Source: Acidobacteriota bacterium
GTDB taxonomy: Bacteria > Acidobacteriota > Terriglobia > Terriglobales > Acidobacteriaceae
Assembly: GCA_021799405.1 (NCBI GenBank)
Contig: JAJZAL010000249.1
Coordinates: 1 to 7,593, forward strand
Direction of reading: 5' to 3'
DNA: 7,593 bases
Shown: in pieces, positions 1-6,492 of the stretch
How positions within the stretch are numbered: position 1 is the first letter of the stretch
Layout: each line of letters begins with the position of its first letter
The notes under the pieces: model-generated
Databases searched by the model: none
What the model saw: only the letters and a program-made list of their open reading frames with translations
Told to the model about the DNA's origin: nothing
Made by a program: the position numbers and the translations under genes

Positions 1-1344
1 GCTCCCCGCCTGCACGTCTTCCACATACTCCCAGTCGTACTCCGTAACCGTCGCGCGCCACGGCCCCACTGCCGCCAGTCTCGTCCCAATCACGGGAAAG
101 GTCTTCAACCCATACGCCTCATCGCGAGGCAGAGCCAGCCGCTGGTTCGTTTCCGCGCTGAAACTGGCCCGGTCCAACACTGTAGCCAGCGTCTTGGCAT
201 GCGTAAAGGTGTGGTGAATGCACGGCAGGTCGCCGTGTACGTGATAGTCCGGTCCGCCGTAGAGAAGCCCATCGTGCGTGCACGCCGCCATCAATTCCGC
301 ATTGCGCCGCGCCACTTCCCGGAACTTCGGCTCGTACTTCGACATCAGCATGAAGCCCGATGGGCAGCCGTCACTGGTGCGGCTGCCCCACCAGCTCCAC
401 TTGTAGTTGCGCGTGCCCCAGCTGTTGTCCCACGCGCCATCGGGCAGCATGAACTCCATGTGCGCCTTCATGGCCGCAATCACCTGTTCCCGCACCCGCT
501 GATCGTCAGCGAGCAGGCTGTAAAGCGCCAGCGCCGGCAGCGACTCCTCGACGTTGTATCCCAGGTCCACAGGACGGCAGCCTTTGGGCGACACGCTCTG
601 GAGCGGATGCCCCTCGCCGAAGAGAATCCCATCCGGTGTGAACTGCCGCAATACTTCCTGCGCCAGCTTGCGCCCGCGCTCGATGTAGTGCTCGTCTCCC
701 AACACCCGGCCGCAGAGCACAAAGGCCAGTGTCGCGGTCACCGGATAATTCACGTTGCCGGTCTCAATGGTGATGAATCCGTCGAGAAATTTCGCCGCCC
801 GCGCCAGCCGGTCCGTCCACTGTTTGCGCGTCGGCGCATCCAGAACCTCGCCGTGGTGTTCGAGCGCTTCGGCCAGCGAGATGGCATGAAAGACCGTGAT
901 GCCCTTCCATGTGCTCAGCGTGACGTCGTTCACCCAACTGCCATCGGCGCGGCTCACCTGTGCCTCCGACCACGCGTTCACCAGCAGCGCCCCGCGCAGA
1001 TACTTCGCCTCGCCGGTCACATGTGCCATCCTGAGCAGCGGATACACCGCATCGCCGCAGCGCCCGTGAATCAACACGCAGGAAGGACAGAGCAGCCCGC
1101 CATAGAACGCTGGATCGCGGAACTCCGTCACCTGCCGCGCCAGCATTCCGTCACACCATGCCTTCAGGAGATCGGAGTAGAGTTTCTGCTCGGTGGTTTG
1201 CTGATCTGTAGACGATGAAGCTTGCGCGCCCGCGGCGGCGAGTTCAGGAAACGCAGTCTTCGCTCCCAAAATGACAGCCCCGGCGCTGGACAGCCGCAGC
1301 AGTTCTCTGCGCGTCAGCGCGTTGCAAAAATTGTGAGTTTTCAT
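1..1344 (-). CDS. Tat-exported (alpha/alpha)-toroid, glycoside-hydrolase-like protein (3' end outside window)
   Basis: The reading frame is open for 448 codons from the ATG at 1344 to the left edge, so the C-terminus is missing. The N-terminus is a twin-arginine signal: T11-R-R-E-L-L-R17, a hydrophobic stretch at about 18-32, then an Ala-rich region (35-42) suitable for cleavage; this supports the start. The mature part alternates helix-like segments with Gly/Trp/Asn-rich loops: GGLLCPSC at 82-89, HGR at 93-95, DGSWVND at 134-140, GNVNYPV at 196-202, GCRPVDLGYNVEES at 255-268, PDGAWDNSWGTRNYKW at 301-316, HTFTHAK at 378-384. That spacing resembles six-hairpin glycosidases and uronyl hydrolases, so I infer action on carbohydrate in the periplasm or outside the cell. 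I cannot assign a named family, substrate or catalytic residues. No Shine-Dalgarno sequence precedes the ATG. An in-frame TTG ten codons upstream (1374-1372) also lacks one. Confidence 0.8.
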   Translation of the reverse strand, partial: MKTHNFCNALTRRELLRLSSAGAVILGAKTAFPELAAAGAQASSSTDQQTTEQKLYSDLLKAWCDGMLARQVTEFRDPAFYGGLLCPSCVLIHGRCGDAVYPLLRMAHVTGEAKYLRGALLVNAWSEAQVSRADGSWVNDVTLSTWKGITVFHAISLAEALEHHGEVLDAPTRKQWTDRLARAAKFLDGFITIETGNVNYPVTATLAFVLCGRVLGDEHYIERGRKLAQEVLRQFTPDGILFGEGHPLQSVSPKGCRPVDLGYNVEESLPALALYSLLADDQRVREQVIAAMKAHMEFMLPDGAWDNSWGTRNYKWSWWGSRTSDGCPSGFMLMSKYEPKFREVARRNAELMAACTHDGLLYGGPDYHVHGDLPCIHHTFTHAKTLATVLDRASFSAETNQRLALPRDEAYGLKTFPVIGTRLAAVGPWRATVTEYDWEYVEDVQAGS

Positions 1345-1354
1345 ACTGGAGGAA

Positions 1355-1384
1355 ATACTATCGCTTGCCCGCAAGCGATGTACA
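1355..1384 (-). promoter_or_regulatory. Candidate promoter of the Tat-exported protein gene, palindrome in its spacer
   Basis: On the minus strand, TGTACA (1379-1384, 4/6 to TTGACA) and TAGTAT (1355-1360, 4/6 to TATAAT) are 18 nt apart. Transcription would begin about 4-6 nt before the ATG, giving a nearly leaderless message, which agrees with the missing ribosome binding site. An alternative uses TTGAGA (1403-1408, 5/6) with TGTACA (1379-1384) as a poor -10 at 18 nt spacing. Both are weak matches found by eye. Confidence 0.25.
1360..1379. promoter_or_regulatory. Perfect inverted repeat, possible operator
   Basis: ATCGCTTGC (1360-1368), two unpaired C, then GCAAGCGAT (1371-1379): nine base pairs of perfect dyad symmetry. 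It lies 15 bp upstream of the start codon of the Tat-exported protein gene, in the gap after the DUF4914 gene. No T-run follows on either strand and the loop is only 2 nt, so it reads as a protein-binding site rather than a terminator. No regulator gene lies in the window. Confidence 0.5.
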
Positions 1385-1484
1385 CCAACCGTTAGCTCCT
1401 GCTCTCAAAACCAGAACGATTGATCTCACTCTGAGGACAAAGGTCAGGATTTACGAGAAGGAGAATTCGCATTTGCCTTCACAA

Positions 1485-3455
1485 TCATTCATCGCGGAAC
1501 ATCGGATGCGGAATCAGCCGGCGGTAATCTTCCTGGTGCGCTCTGTCCAGGCACGCCTCGATGATCTTCTTGCCCAGCGGATCGAGCGCGGGCACGAGGA
1601 ACTGCTTCAGCTCGCGCGCAAAGAACTCGCGCCACTGCCGCGCGCCCTCCTCGTAGACCTCCATGCCGCCCTGCAACTGCTCTTCCACCTGGAAGAAGAC
1701 GCGCGGTATCATCGATCCTTCGATGCGAAGCTGCTTTGGGATGTACCCCAGCAGCGGGCACAGCGCCTCATCCACCTGCTCGCGGGCAAAGCGCGCGCTG
1801 CCGCGCCGGGCCAGGTATTCGCGCGCGATCCACTCCGGCATGAACCCGACCTTCCACGCGCCGATATGCTGGTTTGGCAACAGGACGTAGCGCGTCTCCG
1901 GCGTTTCCACAATCTGGCGGAGCAGCAGATTGGCCTGGTCCACGCGGCATCCCGTGGCAAACGCCCAATACGATCCCACGCCCTCCGACTGCATCTCCTT
2001 GCTTTTTTGCGCCTGGATGCTGGGATTGGCGTGCCCGCGCGGCGCCGCCAGCCGCCACAACCACGCCAGCGCCGGACTGAGCACATGCAGCATTCCCAGA
2101 ATGCCGTAGAGCTGGCTCTCGCGATGCGTGGGCGGGCAGCGCACGCCAAAGCTGCGCACATCCACCCGCTGCGGCCCGTCCAGAACGTCTTCCAGCAGCC
2201 GCCGCGGCAAAATTACGCGCGGATTGGGACACATCTTTCCCGGCGCATCCTCCACGTGCTCCCACGTCAGGCACGTTCCGCCCGGCACAACGTAGTGGTT
2301 CAGAAAGATCAACGGCTCAGGCGGCTCAATGCAGAGCCGCTCCAGGTTCGGCGCCGTTCCGTAAGCGTGAATATGATCCACGCGCACAAACCATCCATCC
2401 TCGGCGTCAGCCACTACCAGGCGGCGGTGATTCCTCTGGTAGCTGGGGTGCGCGCACGCCATGTCGTCGGCAATGGGCCGCAGATGGCAGGCTTCGGGCA
2501 GGTTTAGCGTTCGCTGCTCCAGCGTGACCACATTCCGGCCCAGCAACAACCGGCCATCCTCCATGCGGTGGATGTGCTCGGTCATCTCGCTTTTGCCGCC
2601 ACCGCTCGCGCCTTCGTGCATCAGAACGAGCTGATTCTCATAGGGCGTGACGACGGCCACGGCGGAGCAGTGGTTGGTGGTCCACCCCTCGCGTTCGCCA
2701 CGATCCAGCAGCATCGAATAGACGCCCTTCTTCGCGCTCGGGCCCGGGTAGAGGTTGTAGGCAAAGACCTCCTGGTGAGTCTCCTGCCGGTCGTGCACCA
2801 CTACCTGCCGCCCGCCAAAGTGCGTGTGCCGGAAGGGCGGCGCGACAAAGAGCACCCCGCCCGTAATTGTGAAATCCGCCGGGACGCGGCTCCGCGGAAT
2901 CATCCCCTGCAGGTCGGCCAGCGCCGCCGCGAAGAACGCCGCCTTGCGTGGCGCAATCAGCAGGCTCCCATACCCCAGCGCATCCGTCCCCGCGTAGAAT
3001 GGCATTGCCACCAGTTCCTGCGTCTTCAGCCAGTCAAGCGTCTGCCGCCGCGTCTTTTCGAATCCCTCGCCAAAACGCTGTTCATACGTGGGCTTGTCAG
3101 TCGGGAGCCGGTCGCCGATCACCATCGCATCCGGATCGCGACGCCGCATCGCCGGGTCAGGATAGTTGACCGCGAGGCCGTTCCTGGCCTTGGTAATCAC
3201 CGCCTCCATGATCCGCCCCACACCGGGCGTCTCAAAGATCACCTCATACACGCCATGGTCGTCACGGTTCCCCAAGGCCCAGTCCGTCATTCCCAGTGGC
3301 CTGCCCAGAGCCCAGTCCAACAGGTCATGGCGCGTCTCTGGTGATTGCACCAGAGGCGCCGCGCTCAGCACCTCGCATACGGCTGCTGGCATATCCAAAT
3401 TGGCCCAGTCGGCTTGAAAGTCAACCGGAGCGGCGCCTTTGGCGGCGGTTGTCAT
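1485..3455 (-). CDS. DUF4914-type protein, divergent PEP-carboxykinase (ATP)-like P-loop enzyme
   Basis: 656 residues, ATG at 3455, TGA at 1485-1487. I recognise the DUF4914 type; its function is not established. No signal peptide is seen and it should be cytoplasmic. It follows ATP-dependent PEPCK in order: an Arg-rich RRRDPDAMVI at 104-113 (cf. GRSPKDKFIV), KTQELVAMPFYAG at 144-156 (cf. GKELFVQDLYAG), ADFTI at 193-197, KKG at 242-244, HCSA at 262-265 (the Mn-binding His in PEPCK), the P-loop GASGGGKS at 282-289, DD at 330-331, NPRV at 411-414 (cf. NTRV) and FGVRCPP at 436-442 (cf. FGVLPPV). It is longer than PEPCK (about 530-540 residues), mainly by an enlarged stretch between P-loop and DD and by a C-terminal extension. 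I infer a nucleotide- and metal-dependent kinase or carboxykinase of unknown substrate. Only a weak ribosome binding site (GAG about 12 nt upstream) is visible. cca lies 125 bp upstream on the same strand. Confidence 0.9.
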   Translation of the reverse strand: MTTAAKGAAPVDFQADWANLDMPAAVCEVLSAAPLVQSPETRHDLLDWALGRPLGMTDWALGNRDDHGVYEVIFETPGVGRIMEAVITKARNGLAVNYPDPAMRRRDPDAMVIGDRLPTDKPTYEQRFGEGFEKTRRQTLDWLKTQELVAMPFYAGTDALGYGSLLIAPRKAAFFAAALADLQGMIPRSRVPADFTITGGVLFVAPPFRHTHFGGRQVVVHDRQETHQEVFAYNLYPGPSAKKGVYSMLLDRGEREGWTTNHCSAVAVVTPYENQLVLMHEGASGGGKSEMTEHIHRMEDGRLLLGRNVVTLEQRTLNLPEACHLRPIADDMACAHPSYQRNHRRLVVADAEDGWFVRVDHIHAYGTAPNLERLCIEPPEPLIFLNHYVVPGGTCLTWEHVEDAPGKMCPNPRVILPRRLLEDVLDGPQRVDVRSFGVRCPPTHRESQLYGILGMLHVLSPALAWLWRLAAPRGHANPSIQAQKSKEMQSEGVGSYWAFATGCRVDQANLLLRQIVETPETRYVLLPNQHIGAWKVGFMPEWIAREYLARRGSARFAREQVDEALCPLLGYIPKQLRIEGSMIPRVFFQVEEQLQGGMEVYEEGARQWREFFARELKQFLVPALDPLGKKIIEACLDRAHQEDYRRLIPHPMFRDE

Positions 3456-3528
3456 CTTGTGTCACTCGCTTTCTCAGGGGGGAGGATATGTGCGAAATCC
3501 CACGCGGCCCCAGGGATCGCAACATTCC

Positions 3529-3557
3529 TTTATCGCATCGGCCATCACATCTGGCAG
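3529..3557 (-). promoter_or_regulatory. Weak promoter candidate for the DUF4914-type gene
   Basis: On the minus strand CTGCCA (3552-3557, 4/6 to the -35 consensus) and GATAAA (3529-3534, 4/6 to the -10) are 17 nt apart, with a TGC extended -10 just before GATAAA. It would start transcription about 65-70 nt ahead of the ATG at 3455. Found by eye; chance matches of this quality are common. Confidence 0.25.
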
Positions 3558-3573
3558 TGCTTCCTGTCACATC
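3545..3573. repeat. Direct repeat of TCACATC (GATGTGA), period 22 bp
   Basis: TCACATC occurs at 3545-3551 and again at 3567-3573, a period of 22 bp or about two helical turns, in the gap between cca and the DUF4914-type gene. The two copies flank the candidate -35 box at 3552-3557. ATCTGG/CCAGAT also forms a 6-bp inverted repeat across the same segment (3549-3554 and 3573-3578). Possible regulator half-sites; no protein is implicated. Confidence 0.3.
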
Positions 3574-3580
3574 CAGATTA

Positions 3581-5023
3581 TCAATTCCTGGGAAACCGCT
3601 CCCGGACCAGCCGCATGGCATCCTCCGTTGTCGCGATCGTGCCCTCCAACTGGGCATCCTCCACGGCGCGCAGCATTTCCCGGAAACGTGCCCCCGGCTC
3701 ATAACCCTCCGCGATCAGTTCCCGCCCTGTAATCAGCGGATTAGGACGCACCACCTCTTCCGGCATCGCCTGCCACCGGTCGCGGACAAACTCCCAGTGT
3801 TCCAGATTGCCGCTTGCCGCCAGACAATCCATCCGGTGCAGCGCCAGATGCTCAGCAAATGCCTCCAGCCGGAAAAACCGCTTCAGCGTCGAGGCCTTCA
3901 TCTGCCCGGCGTGCATAAACCGCATGTGGTTTTCGATGAGCGCCAGTACCTGCCGCGCCTCGTCATTGGAGAAGCGAAAGCGCCGGCAGATCTCCGCGCC
4001 CATGGCCATCCCCACCTCCACGTGGCCGTCAAAGCGGATCCGGTCCGGCCCTCTGCGGAAGGTTGGCGGCTTGCCCACATCGTGCAGCAGAGCACCCCAC
4101 GCCAGGGTCATCGAACAGTCCGGCTCCAACTGCTCCAGCAGCATCAGCGTGTGTACCCAGACATCGCCTTCCGGATGGAATTGCGGCGGCTGCTCCACGC
4201 CTTTCATCCGCGCCACCTCCGGCAGCACTTCGGCAAGCAGCCCCGTCTCGTCCAGCAGCTCGAAAGCACGCCGCGCCCGGCCCTCGGTCAGCATCTTGGT
4301 CAGTTCGTCTCGCACGCGCTCCCGGCTCACGGCATGGATGCGCCCCGCCAGCCGCCGTATCGCCACCCGCGTTCCCGCCTCCAGCTCGAATCCGAACCGC
4401 GCAGCAAAGCGCACACCGCGCAGCATGCGCAAGTGATCTTCTTCGAAGCGCGCCTCCGCGCGGCCGATTGCGCGCACGATGCCTGCATCCAGGTCAGCCA
4501 ATCCGCCCACATAGTCAATCACCGCCGAACGCAGATTGACCGCATCCTGAAGGGCATGGGCCAGGCCCCCGACCTTCGTCACGTTTTTGTGGCCAGGGCG
4601 GATTACTTCCTCTGCCCCTTGCGGGAATATTCTGAGCGGATCCAGAAGCAGCCCGTTGATGGTGAAGTCCCGCCGCCTAGCGTCTTCTTCGGCGCTCGTT
4701 GTATACCGGACCACATCGGGATGCCGCCCATCCGTGTAGACGCCGTCCGACCGGAAGGTCGCCACCTCCGTCACAAACCCCACATCCTCATCCCTGGGGG
4801 CCACCAGCACCACGCCGAAATGCGCTCCCACGGCAAAGGTCCGCTCGAAGAGTCCGAGCACCACATCCGGCGTCGCGTTGGTCGCAACGTCGTAGTCCAC
4901 CGGCTCGCGGCCCAGCAGTAGATCGCGCACGCAGCCGCCGGCAAGGTAGGCCTCGTAACCCTTGCCGAGCAGAAGCCTTATAATTCGGAGAGCCTCTTCG
5001 AACTGTGGTGTCGCCGGGATCAT
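3581..5023 (-). CDS. cca: CCA-adding tRNA nucleotidyltransferase with HD domain
   Basis: 480 residues; ATG at 5023 preceded by a strong GGAGG, TGA at 3581-3583. It builds or repairs the 3' CCA end of tRNAs from CTP and ATP in the cytoplasm. The class II nucleotidyltransferase head shows GGCVRDLLLG (29-38), the catalytic pair D43/D45 in DYD, E86 in TEVATF, DGRHPD (98-103) and RRDFTING (117-124). The neck/body part has LRMLRGVRFAARFGF (198-212) and RERVRDEL (234-241). An HD domain follows with H283, H291 and HDVGKP (314-319), then H334 and H366. The tail GRELIAEGYEPG (433-444) is typical. It lacks the basic box after the DxD region that marks Gram-negative poly(A) polymerase, and VGAHFGVV (65-72) is closer to Bacillus-type CCA enzymes. 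A separate A- or CC-adding role cannot be excluded. Odd: about 35 extra residues (130-166) split RRDFTING from YVGGLADL. Divergent from tsaD. Confidence 0.93.
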   Translation of the reverse strand: MIPATPQFEEALRIIRLLLGKGYEAYLAGGCVRDLLLGREPVDYDVATNATPDVVLGLFERTFAVGAHFGVVLVAPRDEDVGFVTEVATFRSDGVYTDGRHPDVVRYTTSAEEDARRRDFTINGLLLDPLRIFPQGAEEVIRPGHKNVTKVGGLAHALQDAVNLRSAVIDYVGGLADLDAGIVRAIGRAEARFEEDHLRMLRGVRFAARFGFELEAGTRVAIRRLAGRIHAVSRERVRDELTKMLTEGRARRAFELLDETGLLAEVLPEVARMKGVEQPPQFHPEGDVWVHTLMLLEQLEPDCSMTLAWGALLHDVGKPPTFRRGPDRIRFDGHVEVGMAMGAEICRRFRFSNDEARQVLALIENHMRFMHAGQMKASTLKRFFRLEAFAEHLALHRMDCLAASGNLEHWEFVRDRWQAMPEEVVRPNPLITGRELIAEGYEPGARFREMLRAVEDAQLEGTIATTEDAMRLVRERFPRN

Positions 5024-5029
5024 CGCTTT

Positions 5030-5034
5030 CCTCC
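5030..5034 (-). promoter_or_regulatory. Shine-Dalgarno of cca
   Basis: GGAGG on the minus strand, 6 nt from the ATG at 5023. It is the clearest ribosome binding site of any long gene in the window and fixes the cca start. Confidence 0.75.
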
Positions 5035-5065
5035 ATTCTCGCCCAAGCTGAAGGAGCAGCGCTCA

Positions 5066-5110
5066 ATGGAGCAACTCCGCGAACACCGCTCACTCCACCA
5101 GCCCCGCTAA
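5066..5110 (+). CDS. Possible 14-codon upstream ORF (leader) of tsaD
   Basis: ATG at 5066 preceded by AAGGAG (5051-5056, 9 nt spacing); the peptide is MEQLREHRSLHQPR, ending in TAA at 5108-5110, 9 nt before the tsaD ATG and in the same frame. tsaD itself has no properly spaced ribosome binding site (AAAGAG abuts its ATG), so tsaD could be translated by reinitiation after this ORF. GAGC (5054-5057) can pair with GCTC (5061-5064) over the Shine-Dalgarno. There are no runs of one amino acid, so no classical attenuation. A short ORF with a Shine-Dalgarno can arise by chance; I treat it as a hypothesis. Confidence 0.3.
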   Translation: MEQLREHRSLHQPR

Positions 5111-5119
5111 ACTAAAGAG

Positions 5120-6343
5120 ATGAGTGGGCGTGGCCTCATCCTCGGCATTGAATCTTCCTGCGACGAGACCGCCGCGGCCATTGTCGAGCGCGGCGCGCGC
5201 ACTCTTTCGTCGGTCGTCGCCTCGCAGATCCCCACTCACGCGCCCTACGGCGGAGTCGTCCCCGAACTGGCCAGCCGCGAGCATCTTCGCGCCATCGTTC
5301 CCGTCGTCCGCGGTGCGCTCGCCCAGGCCAACCTCACCCTCGCTGATCTGGACGCCATCGCCGTTACCTCTGGCCCCGGGCTCGCCGGCGCCTTGCTCGT
5401 CGGCATCACTTACGCCAAGGCCCTGGCCTTCGCGCAAGGTCTGCCGCTGATCGCCGTCAACCATCTCGAAGGCCACATCCACGCGGTGCTTCTCAACGAG
5501 CGCGAATGCGCCGCCGCGCACGCTTTGCAAACTAGGCTTCCTCAGGAAAGCCAGCCTGAATCGGCCCTGGCCCTTGTCGTCTCCGGCGGCCATACTCATC
5601 TCTATCTCGCCCGCCCAGCCCACGGTTCCTGGACCTATGCTCTCATCGGCCGCACCGTGGACGATGCCGCCGGCGAGGCTTACGACAAGGTAGCCAAGCT
5701 GCTCGGCCTCGGCTATCCAGGAGGTCCCTGGATCGACTCGCTGGCCCGCTTCGGCAATCCGCAGGCCGTTCCGTTCTCCTTTGCGCAGATCAAGACCAAG
5801 GCGCATCTGGCCGGCAAGACTCCGCGCACCAAAGCCGCAAAGACAGCCCCGATCGCCGCGCTCGATCCGCGCTTTCTGTTCTCGTTTTCCGGGATAAAGA
5901 CAGCTGTCCTGCGCTACGTGGAGTTGCACAACCTGCGCGAAGAGGCTGCGGAGCGAGCGCGCCTGGTGTTGGCGCATCCGGCCGTACCGCAAAGCCGCGA
6001 AGATGCGCTCGCACTCTGCCCGCCATCCACGCTGGACCTGATCGCCAGCTTTCAGCACGCGGTTGTGGGCGACCTGATGAAAAAGACCTTTGCCGCGGCC
6101 GAATCCCTCGGCGCCGTCCGCATTCTGGTCACCGGCGGAGTGGCCGCCAACCGCGAGCTGCGCACACGCTTCACCGCCGAGGCTCAGCGCCGCGGCCTGC
6201 GCATCGCCTTCCCCACTATGGCGCTCTCGACAGACAACGCCGCCATGATCGCCGCCGCCGCATGGCCGCGCCTCCAAGCCGGCGAATTCGCCCCCGCCGA
6301 CCTGACCGCTGATCCGTCACTGGCCCTTGGAAGCGCGCGGTAA
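5120..6343 (+). CDS. tsaD: tRNA N6-threonylcarbamoyladenosine (t6A37) transferase subunit TsaD
   Basis: 407 residues; ATG at 5120, TAA at 6341-6343. With TsaB and TsaE (not in this window) it moves threonylcarbamoyl from TC-AMP to A37 of ANN-decoding tRNAs in the cytoplasm. The ASKHA-fold motifs are all present: [12 protein letters not shown] (9-20), PELASREH (48-55), the metal-binding HLEGH (H115, H119), VSGGHTHL (154-161), [19 protein letters not shown] (185-203), FSFSGIKTA (254-262), [10 protein letters not shown] (338-347) and STDNAAM (370-376) with ligand D372. The start is chosen because the first motif follows closely, as usual in the family. The protein is about 65-70 residues longer than typical TsaD (about 340). 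The extra length falls mainly at about 223-252 (Lys/Arg-rich) and 268-303, with a smaller one near 127-147. All catalytic motifs are intact, so I expect it to be active. Confidence 0.97.
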   Translation: MSGRGLILGIESSCDETAAAIVERGARTLSSVVASQIPTHAPYGGVVPELASREHLRAIVPVVRGALAQANLTLADLDAIAVTSGPGLAGALLVGITYAKALAFAQGLPLIAVNHLEGHIHAVLLNERECAAAHALQTRLPQESQPESALALVVSGGHTHLYLARPAHGSWTYALIGRTVDDAAGEAYDKVAKLLGLGYPGGPWIDSLARFGNPQAVPFSFAQIKTKAHLAGKTPRTKAAKTAPIAALDPRFLFSFSGIKTAVLRYVELHNLREEAAERARLVLAHPAVPQSREDALALCPPSTLDLIASFQHAVVGDLMKKTFAAAESLGAVRILVTGGVAANRELRTRFTAEAQRRGLRIAFPTMALSTDNAAMIAAAAWPRLQAGEFAPADLTADPSLALGSAR

Positions 6344-6480
6344 GGGACGCAGGCACAAACCAAATCCGCAACAGCATTTTGCCCGAGACATGCCTCCGGG
6401 GCGTCGATCCCTGCACCAGCCGTTCTGCTTGCCGGCTTGCATTCGAGTTGAAGGCGCTGCGCATCCTGCCCGCGATATGG

Positions 6481-6486
6481 AATAAT
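6481..6486 (+). promoter_or_regulatory. Candidate -10 element of the GntP-family gene
   Basis: AATAAT (5/6 to TATAAT) ends 6 nt before the GTG start at 6493, so transcription would begin at or next to the start codon: a leaderless-type arrangement. No good -35 box is found at 16-18 nt upstream. The rest of the 149-bp gap after tsaD shows no convincing terminator: a broken GCCCGAG/CTC-GGGC hairpin near 6381-6402 has no T-run. Confidence 0.25.
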
Positions 6487-6492
6487 GCGCCG

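Noticed and set aside
199..1218. 339-codon plus-strand frame opposite the Tat-exported protein
   Set aside because: The minus strand has a continuous 448-codon frame with a proper Tat signal; the plus frame is Arg/His-rich with no motif.
1365..2507. Plus-strand frame antisense to the DUF4914-type gene, preceded by GGAGGAAA at 1349-1356
   Set aside because: It mirrors the minus-strand gene, shows no recognisable domain and has shadow-type composition; the GGAGG is 10 nt or so from a TTG only.
3545..3573. TGTGA/TCACA elements as a CRP site
   Set aside because: The copies are in direct orientation, not the inverted TGTGA-N6-TCACA arrangement a CRP dimer needs.
3296..4921. 541-codon plus-strand frame antisense to cca, with a GGGGGGAGGATATG ribosome-site-like sequence near 3475-3490
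   Set aside because: The translated sequence is His/Arg/Pro-rich shadow composition and covers cca, which has clear family motifs; the Shine-Dalgarno-like run appears fortuitous.
5090..6277. Long open frame of 395 codons on the minus strand opposite tsaD
   Set aside because: It lies entirely antisense to a certain gene, has Gly/Arg/Ala-rich sequence without any family motif, and long antisense frames are expected in GC-rich coding DNA.
6375..6415. Rho-independent terminator after tsaD
   Set aside because: The GCCCGAG/CTC..GGGC pairing is interrupted and no T-run follows on either strand.
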